Shown piece after piece: positions 1 to 8,497 of a stretch of 64,000 bases of DNA. Position 1 is the stretch's first letter. Each line of letters opens with the position of its first letter. The notes under the pieces were generated by a model. That model saw nothing but the letters and a program-made list of their open reading frames with translations. It searched no databases and had not been told where the DNA came from. This DNA comes from Streptomyces sp. NBC_01439 (GTDB lineage Bacteria > Actinomycetota > Actinomycetes > Streptomycetales > Streptomycetaceae), in assembly GCF_036227605.1 (NCBI RefSeq), contig NZ_CP109487.1, forward strand, positions 7,377,501-7,441,500. Reading direction: 5' to 3'. A program made the position numbers and the translations under genes.

Positions 1-1
1 C

Positions 2-928
2 CTGGTGACGTACCTGCGCGAGCGCCCCGGTGCGCACGTCGCGGACGTCGCGCGCGCCTTCGGGATCACGGAGGACGAGCTGATCTCGGACCTCGACGTG
101 CTGCCCATGTGCGGGACGAGCTTCCGGGGCGGGGACCTGCTCGACATCGACACCGACGGGGAGCGCATCTGGTGGCGCAATCCCGACGCCTCGGGGGAGT
201 CCACCGCCGAGCCGCTGCGGCTGGCCGCCGACGAGGCGACCGCGCTGCTGGTGGCCGCGCGCGCGGTGGCCACCCTGCCCGGGCTGCGCGAGAGCGACCG
301 GAACGCCCTGCTGCGGGCCACGGCCAAGCTGGAGGCGGCCGCGGGCGAGGTGGCCGGGGCCAGCTCCCGGCTGTCGGTGACCTTCGAGTCCGAGGGCGGG
401 GTCTTCGCGGACGTCGACCGGGCCATCGCGGAGCGCCGGCGGCTGTGGCTGCGCTACTACTCGCCCGCGCGGGACGAGCTCACCGAGCGCACGGTCGACC
501 CGATCCGGCTCTTCGCGGTGGGCCACACGTACATGGAGGGCTGGTGCCACCTCTCGGAGGCCCGGCGCACCTTCCGCCTCGACCGGGTCGCGGAGATCCG
601 GCTGCTGGACGAGCGGGCCGAGCCGCCCGCCATCGAGCCGCGGGACCTGTCCGAGGGCTTGGTCCAGCCGGCGGCCGAGGACCCGGAGGTCGTGGTCGAG
701 GTGGGGCCGGGAGGGCGCTGGGTCGCCGAGTACTACCCGCACGACAGTGCGGAGGAGCTGGCCGGGGGCGGTCTGCGGATCACCCTGCGCAGCCCGGATC
801 CGGCCTCGTTGCGCCGCCTCGCGCTGCGGCTGGGTCGTGAGGGCCGGATCGTCGCTCCGGCCGAGCTGGCGGACAGCGCGCGCAACGCCGCCCGGGAGGC
901 GCTGGCGGGTTACGGGGAACAGGTCTGA
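2..928 (+). CDS. pafC: WYL-domain regulator PafC (5' end outside window)
   Basis: Partial gene: the frame is open to the window edge and the usual first 15-25 residues of a winged-helix domain seem to lie upstream, so the GTG at position 5 is probably not the true start. The visible 307 residues hold an N-terminal HTH remnant (ARAFGITEDELISDL), a central WYL segment with basic and aromatic residues (RRRLWLRYYSP, RLFAVGHTYMEGWC) and a C-terminal WCX-like extension. PafB and PafC form a DNA-damage-responsive transcriptional activator encoded near the actinobacterial proteasome genes, normally followed by tatA-tatC, as here. The family is clear; the PafC assignment rests on this neighbourhood. 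Confidence 0.85.
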   Translation: MVTYLRERPGAHVADVARAFGITEDELISDLDVLPMCGTSFRGGDLLDIDTDGERIWWRNPDASGESTAEPLRLAADEATALLVAARAVATLPGLRESDRNALLRATAKLEAAAGEVAGASSRLSVTFESEGGVFADVDRAIAERRRLWLRYYSPARDELTERTVDPIRLFAVGHTYMEGWCHLSEARRTFRLDRVAEIRLLDERAEPPAIEPRDLSEGLVQPAAEDPEVVVEVGPGGRWVAEYYPHDSAEELAGGGLRITLRSPDPASLRRLALRLGREGRIVAPAELADSARNAAREALAGYGEQV

Positions 929-942
929 GGGGGACGCGGTCG

Positions 943-1170
943 ATGTCGCCAACGTCCGGGCCCGTCGCCTTCAAGGCCTCCTGTCCCGACTGCCGGGCCC
1001 GCTTCGAGCTGGACGCGGGCGCCCTGCGGCTGGCCATCGGCGGGAGCAGGCGGACCACCTTCTACTCCTTCACCTGCCCCGAATGCGGTGCCGCCGTACG
1101 CAAACCGGCCGGCGAGCGGATCGTGGAACTGCTCACCGGTGGTGGCGTGAGCACCCTGCGCAGCATCTGA
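943..1170 (+). CDS. Small zinc-ribbon protein
   Basis: 75-residue protein starting at ATG 943, 14 bases after pafC, so probably cotranscribed with it. Two CxxC knuckles (CPDC at residues 14-17 and CPEC at 45-48) about 27 residues apart make a zinc ribbon; nothing else is recognisable. The spacing and lack of a membrane segment suggest a cytoplasmic zinc-binding accessory protein. The position between pafC and the tat genes suggests a conserved lineage gene. No function can be assigned. Confidence 0.6.
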   Translation: MSPTSGPVAFKASCPDCRARFELDAGALRLAIGGSRRTTFYSFTCPECGAAVRKPAGERIVELLTGGGVSTLRSI

Positions 1171-1196
1171 CCCGGCGGGTGGCCTAGGCTCGGCCC

Positions 1197-1397
1197 ATGA
1201 TGTGGCCGATGTTCGCAATTGTCCTGGGCTTCCTCGGGGTGGCCGTGCTCGCCGTGCTCGCGGTGCGGGTGTACGTGGAGGTGCGCAGGCTGGCTTCCCA
1301 GGTGGCGCAGGCCAGCCGCCGGGTCACCGACGCTTCGGCGGATCTCGAGCGGGCGGCCGTCGATCTGGCCCGGGCGGGGCACGGAGCACGTCCCTGA
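1197..1397 (+). CDS. Small single-pass membrane protein
   Basis: 66 residues starting at ATG 1197. Residues 4-26 form one strongly hydrophobic helix (FAIVLGFLGVAVLAVLAV), followed by an amphipathic, heptad-like tail with alternating Ala, Arg and Asp that could be a short coiled coil. Codon third positions are GC-rich, as expected for a real gene. It sits 26 bases after the zinc-ribbon gene, same strand, before tatA. The topology resembles TatA/TatB, but there is no conserved glycine hinge, so I do not call it a Tat component. Unknown function. Confidence 0.55.
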   Translation: MMWPMFAIVLGFLGVAVLAVLAVRVYVEVRRLASQVAQASRRVTDASADLERAAVDLARAGHGARP

Positions 1398-1477
1398 CCC
1401 GGGGCGAACGCGTGTGACCGGGGCATGTTCAACCTGCCCAGGTGCAAGCGGGGGGACCCCGGGGGATTGCCGGGCGT

Positions 1478-1493
1478 TAACCCCCGGGGGTTA
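1478..1493. promoter_or_regulatory. 16-bp perfect palindrome upstream of tatA
   Basis: TAACCCCCGGGGGTTA is a perfect 16-base palindrome 75 bases upstream of the tatA start, in the only sizeable gap between the small membrane gene and tatA. It could be a dimeric regulator site. It has no loop, so a terminator is less likely. The function is inferred from position only. Confidence 0.35.
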
Positions 1494-1567
1494 CGATCCT
1501 CGGTAGAGCAAGTCCTAGGCGCCCCGTCCGGCGTGCTGTGAACCTCGGAGAAGAAGGAAGATACCTA

Positions 1568-1858
1568 ATGGGCAACTTCAGGGGTTGGGAAATCCTTGTC
1601 ATCGTCGGACTGATCATCCTGCTGTTCGGCGCCAAGAAGCTCCCTGACATGGCCCGCTCCCTCGGCAAGTCGGCCCGCATCCTCAAGAGCGAGGCCAAGG
1701 CCATGAAGAAGGACGGCGAGGGTGACGACGTCGCCGCCGCCGCGCCCGCGGACCAGTCCGCGCAGCAGCCCGTCGCCCCGCGTACCATCCAGGCCGCTCC
1801 GGGTGACGTCAGCAGCTCGCGTCCGGTGAGCGAGCCGAACCGCACCGCCCAGGGCTGA
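1568..1858 (+). CDS. tatA: Twin-arginine translocase subunit TatA
   Basis: 96 residues from ATG 1568, chosen because a GAAGAAGGAAG ribosome-binding site ends 7 bases upstream; an in-frame GTG at 1538 lacks one. The N-terminal transmembrane helix (residues 6-21, WEILVIVGLIILLFG) is followed by the family signature FGAKKLPDMARSLGKS, which makes the glycine hinge and amphipathic helix, then a polar Ala/Pro-rich tail. TatA oligomers form the variable pore that moves folded proteins with RR signal peptides across the plasma membrane; the GH10-like protein at 44077 is a likely client. tatC follows after 47 bases. Confidence 0.97.
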   Translation: MGNFRGWEILVIVGLIILLFGAKKLPDMARSLGKSARILKSEAKAMKKDGEGDDVAAAAPADQSAQQPVAPRTIQAAPGDVSSSRPVSEPNRTAQG

Positions 1859-1905
1859 CACCCGCCGTACACGCCAGTCATCTGCAACGAGACAAGGGAC
1901 GTGGG

Positions 1906-2871
1906 TTGCTCAACTCTGCCCGCAAGCAGGAGAAGAAGGAACGGCAGGCCAAGGACGCCGAAGGGCGCATGCCTCTCGTCGAGCACCTGCGTGAGCTTCG
2001 TAACCGCCTGCTGAAGTCGGTCCTGGCGATCGTGGTGATCACGATCATCGCCGCGTTCTTCTACCGGGAGATCATCAACTTCCTGTTGAAGCCGATGTTG
2101 GACTCCGTCGGCTGCACGGACGGTGTGGTGACCCAGCGCAACGGCCGCCCCTGCGCCGACATGACCGTGAACGGCCTGATCTCGGCGTTCTCGATCGCCC
2201 TGAAGGTCGCGCTGATGGCCGGTGTGGTGCTGTCCGCCCCGGTCTGGCTCTACCAGCTGTGGGCGTTCGCCGCGCCCGGACTGCACAGCCACGAGAAGAA
2301 GTACGCGCGGAGCTTCGTCGCGGTCGGCGCGCCCCTCTTCCTGACCGGCGCGGTGATCGCGTACAAGATCCTCCCGCAGACCGCGACGATCATGCTCGAG
2401 TTCACCCCCGACCACGCGCGCAACCTGCTGCCGGTCGACGACTACCTCGACCTGGTCACCCGCATGGTGATCGTGTTCGGCCTGGCCTTCGAGCTGCCAC
2501 TGCTGCTGATCCTGCTGAACTTCACCGGTGTGCTCACCGGCAAGCGGCTGGCGAGCTGGTGGCGGGGCATGGTCCTCGGCATCACGATCTTCGCCGCCTT
2601 CGCGACGCCCACCGGTGACCCGCCGACGATGCTCGCGCTGGCCGTGCCCATCATCGCCCTCTACTTCGCCGCCCTCGGCATCTGCCTCCTCAACGACCGC
2701 AGGCGCAGGCGCAACGACCCCGACGCGGATCTGAGCGACGACGAGGCCTCCCAGCTGGACCTCACCCCGGCGCCGATCGGTGAGCTGGAGTCCCTCCCGG
2801 CCCCCGCGGCACTGCCCGAACAGGCCGACGGCGGACGCCAGCGGATCAACGGGTACGACGACGCCACCTGA
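1906..2871 (+). CDS. tatC: Twin-arginine translocase subunit TatC
   Basis: 321 residues from a TTG start at 1906, preceded by AAGGGA. The cytosolic N-terminus carries the signature MPLVEHLRELRNRLL (residues 17-31), part of the signal-peptide binding site, then six hydrophobic segments, including a periplasmic loop after TM1 with two cysteines (CTDG, RPCAD). The C-terminus is an acidic cytosolic tail of about 60 residues, longer than in enterobacteria, as usual in Streptomyces. TatC is the receptor for twin-arginine signal peptides. It forms an operon with tatA. Confidence 0.97.
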   Translation: MLNSARKQEKKERQAKDAEGRMPLVEHLRELRNRLLKSVLAIVVITIIAAFFYREIINFLLKPMLDSVGCTDGVVTQRNGRPCADMTVNGLISAFSIALKVALMAGVVLSAPVWLYQLWAFAAPGLHSHEKKYARSFVAVGAPLFLTGAVIAYKILPQTATIMLEFTPDHARNLLPVDDYLDLVTRMVIVFGLAFELPLLLILLNFTGVLTGKRLASWWRGMVLGITIFAAFATPTGDPPTMLALAVPIIALYFAALGICLLNDRRRRRNDPDADLSDDEASQLDLTPAPIGELESLPAPAALPEQADGGRQRINGYDDAT

Positions 2872-2951
2872 CGGGCACGCCCCGGCCACCGCCGGGAGGC
2901 GTACCCGGGGGCGACCGGGGCCCGGGAACGGGCTCCGGTACATTCCCGTGG

Positions 2952-3851
2952 ATGAGCCACGAAGTCACCCTCTTCGTCAATCCCACAGCCGGACGCGGCC
3001 GGGGCGCGCACGCCGCGCAGCCGGCCGCTTCGGCCGTCCGGGAGGCAGGTTTCTCCGTACGGACCGTCGTGGGCACCGACGCGCCGGACGCGCTGGCCCG
3101 GCTGACGGCCGCCGTCCGTGAGGGCACCGGTGCGGTGATCGCGGTGGGCGGCGACGGGATGGTCTCCCTCGCGCTCCAGGCCCTGGCGGGGACGCCGGTG
3201 CCGCTCGGGGTGGTCGCGGTGGGCACCGGGAACGACTTCGCGCGCGCGATGGGGCTGCCCGTACGGGAGCCGGCGCGGGCCGGGCGGATGGCCGCCGAAG
3301 CCGTCAAGGAGAGCCGGATCAGGGAGATCGACCTGGGCCGGGTGGGCGGCGTCGACTACGAGAAGTGGTTCGGGACCGTGCTGTGCTCCGGTTTCGACTC
3401 GCGGGTCAACGACCGGGGCAACCGGATGCGGCTGCCGGTCGGGCGGTTCAAGTACGACCTGGCGATGATCGCGGAGCTGGCCGCCTTCCGGCCGTTCCCG
3501 TACCGGATCACCCTGGACGACGGGCCGGTGATCGAGACCGAGGCCACGCTGGTGGCCGTCGGCAACGGATCCTCCTACGGCGGGGGCATGCGCATCTGCG
3601 CGGACGCGGTCCCCGACGACGGACTCTTCGACGTCACGGTGGTCGGCGACTGCAGCCGGGCCACCCTGCTCAAGGTGTTCCCGCAGGTCTACAAGGGCCG
3701 CCACCTCGACCATCCGAAGGTGACCGTCCACCGGGCCAGGAAGATCAGCCTGGAGGCGGCGGGCCTCGGCGCCTACGCGGATGGCGAGCCGCTGGGGGCG
3801 CTGCCGGTGACCGCCGAATGCGTACCCCGGGCCGTCCGGCTGCTCACTTAA
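2952..3851 (+). CDS. Diacylglycerol kinase-family lipid kinase
   Basis: 299 residues from ATG 2952. It has the nucleotide-binding hallmarks of the DgkB/YegS/BmrU family: NPTAGRGRG (residues 10-18), the catalytic-domain loop GGDGM (66-70) and GTGNDFAR further on, then the beta-sandwich domain ending with a conserved YADGEPLG. Such enzymes phosphorylate diacylglycerol or related lipids with ATP at the membrane. No signal or membrane helix is seen, as expected. The substrate cannot be read from sequence. It lies 80 bases after tatC and 46 before helY, probably in the same transcription unit. Confidence 0.88.
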   Translation: MSHEVTLFVNPTAGRGRGAHAAQPAASAVREAGFSVRTVVGTDAPDALARLTAAVREGTGAVIAVGGDGMVSLALQALAGTPVPLGVVAVGTGNDFARAMGLPVREPARAGRMAAEAVKESRIREIDLGRVGGVDYEKWFGTVLCSGFDSRVNDRGNRMRLPVGRFKYDLAMIAELAAFRPFPYRITLDDGPVIETEATLVAVGNGSSYGGGMRICADAVPDDGLFDVTVVGDCSRATLLKVFPQVYKGRHLDHPKVTVHRARKISLEAAGLGAYADGEPLGALPVTAECVPRAVRLLT

Positions 3852-3897
3852 ATGATCGCGACTGTTGTCAGAGGTGGCGGGTAGGCTCGACAACAAG

Positions 3898-6738
3898 ATG
3901 ACCGAAGAACTCTCACCCGCCGAGCGGTACGCCGCTGCCCGGATCCGCGCCGCCGAAGAGGCCTCTGCCCTGGCCCCCTTCCGCGAGATGTACGACTTCG
4001 ACCTGGACCCGTATCAGGTGGAGGCCTGCAAGGCACTGGAGGCCGGCAAAGGCGTCCTCGTCGCCGCCCCGACCGGCTCGGGAAAGACCATCGTCGGCGA
4101 GTTCGCCGTGCACCTGGCCCTCCAGCAGGGACGCAAGTGCTTCTACACGACGCCGATCAAGGCGCTGTCGAACCAGAAGTACGCCGACCTCGTCAAGCGC
4201 TACGGCGCCGACAAGGTGGGCCTGCTGACGGGCGACAACAGCGTCAACTCCGAGGCGCCGGTGGTCGTGATGACCACCGAGGTGCTCCGCAACATGCTGT
4301 ACGCGGGCTCCCAGTCGCTGCTCGGCCTCGGCTACGTCGTGATGGACGAGGTCCACTACCTCTCCGACCGGTTCCGCGGGGCCGTCTGGGAGGAAGTGAT
4401 CATCCACCTCCCCGAGTCGGTGACCCTGGTCTCCCTGTCGGCCACCGTGTCCAACGCCGAGGAGTTCGGCGACTGGCTGGACACCGTCCGCGGGGACACC
4501 GAGGTGATCGTCTCCGAGGAGCGGCCCGTACCGCTGTGGCAGCACGTCATGGCCGGCCGCCGGATCTACGACCTCTTCGAGGAGGAGTCCGACCACGGCG
4601 GCCGCGGCTCCGCGCGCCGCGAGGTCAATCCCGACCTGCTGCGCATGGCGCGCGAGGAGAACAGCCGCACCTACAGTCCGAAGGACCGGCGGCGCGGCAA
4701 GATGGTCCGCGAGGCCGACCGCGAGCGCGAACGACGTTCCCGCGGCCGGATCTGGACCCCGTCCCGCCCCGAGGTCATCGCCCGCCTCGACAACGACGGG
4801 CTGCTGCCCGCCATCAACTTCATCTTCAGCCGGGCCGGCTGCGAGGCCGCCGTCCAGCAGTGCCTGTACGCGGGGCTGCGGCTCAACGACGAGGCCGCGC
4901 GGCTCAAGGTCCGCGAGCTCGTCGAGGCGCGGACCGCCTCCATCCCCACCGAGGACCTGCACGTCCTGGGGTACTACGAGTGGCTCGAAGGGCTGGAGCG
5001 GGGCATCGCCGCGCATCACGCGGGCATGCTGCCCACCTTCAAGGAGGTCGTGGAGGAGCTCTTCGTACGCGGCCTGGTGAAGGCCGTCTTCGCCACGGAG
5101 ACCCTGGCGCTCGGCATCAACATGCCCGCGCGCACGGTGATCCTGGAGAAGCTGGTCAAGTGGAACGGCGAGCAGCACGCCGACATCACCCCCGGCGAGT
5201 ACACCCAGCTGACCGGCCGGGCCGGGCGGCGCGGCATCGACGTCGAGGGCCACGCGGTGGTGCTCTGGCAGCGCGGCATGGACCCGGCGGGGCTCGCCGG
5301 GCTCGCGGGTACCCGTACGTATCCGCTGCGTTCCAGCTTCAAGCCGTCCTACAACATGGCCGTGAACCTGGTCAGCCAGTTCGGGCGGCACCGCTCGCGC
5401 GAGCTCCTGGAGACCTCCTTCGCGCAGTTCCAGGCCGACCGCTCGGTCGTCGGGATCTCCCGGCAGGTCCAGCGCAACGAGGAGGGCCTGGAGGGTTACC
5501 AGGAGGGCATGACCTGCCACTTGGGGAACTTCGAGGAGTACGCGCAGCTGCGCCGAGACCTCAAGGACCGCGAGACGGACCTGGCCAAGCAGGGCGCGGC
5601 GCAGCGCCGGGTGCAGGCGGCCAGTTCGCTGGAGAAGCTCAAGCCGGGCGACATCATCCACGTGCCGACGGGCAAGTTCGCCGGGCTCGCGCTGGTCCTG
5701 GACCCGGGCGTGCCGGCCGGGCGGGTCCACGGCAGCCGCGGCTACGAGTACGCGGAGGGCCCGCGTCCGCTGGTGCTGACCGCCGAGCGGCAGGTCAAGC
5801 GGCTCGCCGCGATCGACTTCCCGGTCCCGGTCGAGGCGTTGGACCGGATGCGGATCCCCAAGACCTTCAACGCGCGCTCGCCGCAGTCCCGTCGGGACCT
5901 GGCGTCCCAGCTGCGTTCCAAGGCCGGGCACATCACGCCGGAGCGGCGCTCCCGCGGCCGGGCCGCGGCCGCCGACGACCGTGAGATCGCCCGGCTGCGG
6001 TCCGAGCTGCGGGCGCACCCGTGCCACGGGTGCGACGAGCGCGAGGACCACGCGCGCTGGGCGGAGCGCTACCACCGGCTCAAGCGGGACACCCAGCAGC
6101 TGGAGCGGCGGATCGAGGGCCGGACGAACACCATCGCCCGCACCTTCGACCGGATCCACGCGCTGCTGACCGAGCTGGACTACCTGCGCGAGGACGAGGT
6201 CACCGTGCACGGCAAGCGGCTCGCCCGGCTGTACGGGGAGCTGGACCTGCTGGCCTCCGAATGCCTGCGTGCCAGGGTGTGGGAGGGACTGAGCCCGGCC
6301 GAACTGGCCGCCTGCGTTTCGGCATTGGTCTTCGAGGCGCGGCAGTCCGACGACGCGGTCGCCCCGAAGGTGCCCGGCGGCGCGGCGAAGGAGGCGCTCG
6401 GCGAGATGGTCCGGATCTGGGGCCGCCTCGACGCGCTGGAGGAGGAGCACCGCATCAACCAGGCGGAGGGCGTGGGTCAGCGCGAGCCCGACCTCGGCTT
6501 CGCTTGGGCGGCGTACCAGTGGGCCTCCGACAAGAGCCTGGACGAGGTACTGCGCGAGGCGGAGATGCCGGCCGGTGACTTCGTGCGTTGGTGCAAGCAG
6601 GTCATCGACGTGCTCGGGCAGGTCGCGGCGGCGGCTCCGGCGGCCTCCGGTGACAGCGGGAGCACGGTGGCGCGAAATGCCCGCAAGGCCGTCGACGCGT
6701 TGCTTCGGGGTGTAGTGGCCTACAGCTCGGTCGGATAG
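3898..6738 (+). CDS. helY: Ski2/Mtr4-like superfamily 2 RNA helicase HelY
   Basis: 946 residues from ATG 3898 (MTEELSPAERY); an upstream in-frame TTG at 3865 adds an atypical extension. Walker A is APTGSGKT (residues 57-64), motif II is DEVH (150-153), motif III is SLSATVSNA, motif V is FATETLALGINMPARTV and motif VI is QLTGRAGRRGID, i.e. the Ski2-like order. A C-terminal DSHCT-type domain follows, with a Cys-containing linker (HPCHGCDERE). Actinobacterial HelY is thought to unwind structured RNA in decay or processing. It lies 46 bases after the lipid kinase, in the conserved tatC-helY order. Confidence 0.94.
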   Translation: MTEELSPAERYAAARIRAAEEASALAPFREMYDFDLDPYQVEACKALEAGKGVLVAAPTGSGKTIVGEFAVHLALQQGRKCFYTTPIKALSNQKYADLVKRYGADKVGLLTGDNSVNSEAPVVVMTTEVLRNMLYAGSQSLLGLGYVVMDEVHYLSDRFRGAVWEEVIIHLPESVTLVSLSATVSNAEEFGDWLDTVRGDTEVIVSEERPVPLWQHVMAGRRIYDLFEEESDHGGRGSARREVNPDLLRMAREENSRTYSPKDRRRGKMVREADRERERRSRGRIWTPSRPEVIARLDNDGLLPAINFIFSRAGCEAAVQQCLYAGLRLNDEAARLKVRELVEARTASIPTEDLHVLGYYEWLEGLERGIAAHHAGMLPTFKEVVEELFVRGLVKAVFATETLALGINMPARTVILEKLVKWNGEQHADITPGEYTQLTGRAGRRGIDVEGHAVVLWQRGMDPAGLAGLAGTRTYPLRSSFKPSYNMAVNLVSQFGRHRSRELLETSFAQFQADRSVVGISRQVQRNEEGLEGYQEGMTCHLGNFEEYAQLRRDLKDRETDLAKQGAAQRRVQAASSLEKLKPGDIIHVPTGKFAGLALVLDPGVPAGRVHGSRGYEYAEGPRPLVLTAERQVKRLAAIDFPVPVEALDRMRIPKTFNARSPQSRRDLASQLRSKAGHITPERRSRGRAAAADDREIARLRSELRAHPCHGCDEREDHARWAERYHRLKRDTQQLERRIEGRTNTIARTFDRIHALLTELDYLREDEVTVHGKRLARLYGELDLLASECLRARVWEGLSPAELAACVSALVFEARQSDDAVAPKVPGGAAKEALGEMVRIWGRLDALEEEHRINQAEGVGQREPDLGFAWAAYQWASDKSLDEVLREAEMPAGDFVRWCKQVIDVLGQVAAAAPAASGDSGSTVARNARKAVDALLRGVVAYSSVG

Positions 6739-6797
6739 GCGGTTTTGGGGCTTCCTCCGAGCGTGGGGATGGCCTGATCTGTTCTCTTGCCATGATC

Positions 6798-6828
6798 GAA
6801 TCGGATTGCTCTGTGCGACGATCGATTC
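6798..6828. promoter_or_regulatory. Possible operator before TetR gene
   Basis: GAATCG (6798-6803) and CGATTC (6823-6828) form a spaced inverted repeat ending just before the ATG of the TetR-family gene at 6830, within an AT-richer stretch. The arms are only 6 bases and the spacing (19) is wide, so this is a weak candidate autoregulatory site. Confidence 0.25.
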
Positions 6829-6829
6829 C

Positions 6830-7510
6830 ATGAGCGGGGGAGCGGACGAGGGTCCGAGACGGGTCGGTCGGCCACGTGCCGACCGGCTGAGACCGGAGAG
6901 CGGCCGGCCGCCGCGCGAGGAACTCCTCTGCGCGGCGGCCGAGTTGTTCACCGTCCAGGGATATGCGGCGACCACCACGCGGGCCGTCGCCGAACGGGCC
7001 GGGATGCGCCAGGCCACGATGTACCACTACTTCGGGGGCAAGCAGGAACTCCTCGCCGAACTTCTGGAGTCCACGGTCGCGCCCTCGCTGGTGCTGGCCC
7101 GGCAGCTGCTCGCGGACGAAGGGAGGTCCGCCGCGCGGCGGTTGTGGGAGCTGTGCCGCTCCGACGTGCTGCTGCTGTGCGGCGGGCCGTATGACCTGGG
7201 GGCGCTGTACCTGCTGCCCGAGCTGGGCGCGTCGCGCCTCGCGCGGTTCCGTCGGATGCGCGGGGAACTCAAGGACGCCTACCGGGTGTTGCTCGCCGGG
7301 ACCCGCGTCGGCGCCGAACTGGCCGGGAACGAGGCGGGACTGACGCTACGGGGCGACCTGGTCTTCGGGCTCATCGAGGGCGTCATGCTGATCCACCGCA
7401 CGGATCCGCAGCGGCCGGTGACGGTCTTCGCGGAGGCCACCGCGGACGCGGCGCTGCGGATCGCGGGCGTCGCCCCGCCCGGCGAATGGCGGCCGGCGGC
7501 CGGCGGCTAG
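6830..7510 (+). CDS. TetR-family transcriptional regulator
   Basis: 226 residues from ATG 6830; a TTG at 6806 would add 8 residues over the putative operator. The N-terminus is polar and basic, then a TetR HTH (residues 30-75: AAELFTVQGYAATTTRAVAERAG, MYHYFGGKQELL). The C-terminal ligand domain is Leu/Ala-rich and not assignable. It sits 91 bases downstream of helY and meets the pseudouridine synthase tail to tail with a 4-base overlap inside a palindrome. The target is not evident, as no transporter or enzyme is divergent from it. Confidence 0.85.
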   Translation: MSGGADEGPRRVGRPRADRLRPESGRPPREELLCAAAELFTVQGYAATTTRAVAERAGMRQATMYHYFGGKQELLAELLESTVAPSLVLARQLLADEGRSAARRLWELCRSDVLLLCGGPYDLGALYLLPELGASRLARFRRMRGELKDAYRVLLAGTRVGAELAGNEAGLTLRGDLVFGLIEGVMLIHRTDPQRPVTVFAEATADAALRIAGVAPPGEWRPAAGG

Positions 7511-7517
7511 CCGCCGG
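7500..7517. terminator. Palindrome at convergent stop codons
   Basis: CCGGCGGC and GCCGCCGG flank TA at 7508-7509, so the stop codons of the TetR gene and of the opposing pseudouridine synthase lie inside one GC palindrome. It is a plausible bidirectional terminator without a U-tract. Confidence 0.5.
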
Positions 7518-8478
7518 TCCCGGCCTCCCAGCCCGCGCGGTCGTCCCAGGCCTGGAGGGTGCGGCCGCTCTCGAAGCGGTGCACGCGCGCGGTCACCGGG
7601 TCGGTGAACGCCAGTACCCGGGCCAGGAGTTGCAGCGGCCTGCGGTAGTCGTCCGGGGCCGGATCCGTGACCTGCGGATACACCGGGTCGCCGAGGATGG
7701 GCAGGCCCAGGCCGTTCATGTGGACCCGCAGCTGGTGGGTGCGGCCCGTGCGCGGGGTCAGCCGGTAGCGGGCCAGCCCCTCCCGGGCCTCGACGCATTC
7801 GACCAGGCTCTCGGCATTGGGCTCGCCCCCGGGCACCTCGACCGCCGCGATGACCCCGCGGGTCTTCTCGATCCGGCTGCGGACCGTGCGCGGGAGGGTG
7901 CCGGCGCGTTCCGGGTCGTACGGTGCGAGGGCCTCGTACTCCTTGTGCACCTCGCGCCGCTGGAAGAGGAGCTGGTAGGCGCCGCGGTCCTCGGGCCGGA
8001 CGCTGAACATCACCAGTCCCGCCGTCAGCCGGTCCAGCCGGTGCGCGGGGCTGAGGCCGGGCAGCTCCAGCTCCTCGCGGAGCCGGGCCAGGGCGGTCTC
8101 GGTGATGTGGGAGCCGCGCGGGGTGGTGGCCAGGAAGTGCGGTTTGTCCACGACCAGCAGGTGCGCGTCCCGGTGGACGACGGAGATCGGGAAGGGCACC
8201 CGCGGCTCCGGCTCCACGTCCCGGTGGAACCACAGGTAGGCGCCCGGCTCGTACGGGTCCTCCGCGCGCAGGACCCGTCCGTCGGGACCGAGCACGCGGC
8301 CCGCGGCCAGCAGGCGCGCGACCGAGTCGGCGCCGCGGGTGCCGGCGTAGCGCGCCGCCAGGTAGTCGCCGAGATCCGGCCAGGTCCCGTCCGGGTCGGG
8401 CGGGAGCCGCAGCCGGACCGGGTCGATGCCGGCGCGCTGGGGGAGGGGCGAGGGGGGTGGCTGGGCTCTGCGTCTCAT
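7507..8478 (-). CDS. RluA-family pseudouridine synthase
   Basis: 323 residues from ATG at 8478. The catalytic motif HRLDRLTAG (residues 146-154) contains the essential Asp149, and LTPRTGRTHQLRVHM is the second RluA/RsuA signature. An S4-like basic N-terminal region precedes them. These enzymes isomerise uridine to pseudouridine in rRNA or tRNA; the target position is not predictable. It lies 19 bases downstream of the secreted serine hydrolase on the same strand, so probably cotranscribed though functionally unrelated. Confidence 0.9.
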   Translation of the reverse strand: MRRRAQPPPSPLPQRAGIDPVRLRLPPDPDGTWPDLGDYLAARYAGTRGADSVARLLAAGRVLGPDGRVLRAEDPYEPGAYLWFHRDVEPEPRVPFPISVVHRDAHLLVVDKPHFLATTPRGSHITETALARLREELELPGLSPAHRLDRLTAGLVMFSVRPEDRGAYQLLFQRREVHKEYEALAPYDPERAGTLPRTVRSRIEKTRGVIAAVEVPGGEPNAESLVECVEAREGLARYRLTPRTGRTHQLRVHMNGLGLPILGDPVYPQVTDPAPDDYRRPLQLLARVLAFTDPVTARVHRFESGRTLQAWDDRAGWEAGTGG

Positions 8479-8497
8479 CGGGGAACAGGCTATGCGG

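Noticed and set aside
3913..7017. 1034-codon minus-strand frame opposite helY
   Set aside because: Antisense shadow of helY; low-complexity Val/Gly/Arg composition.
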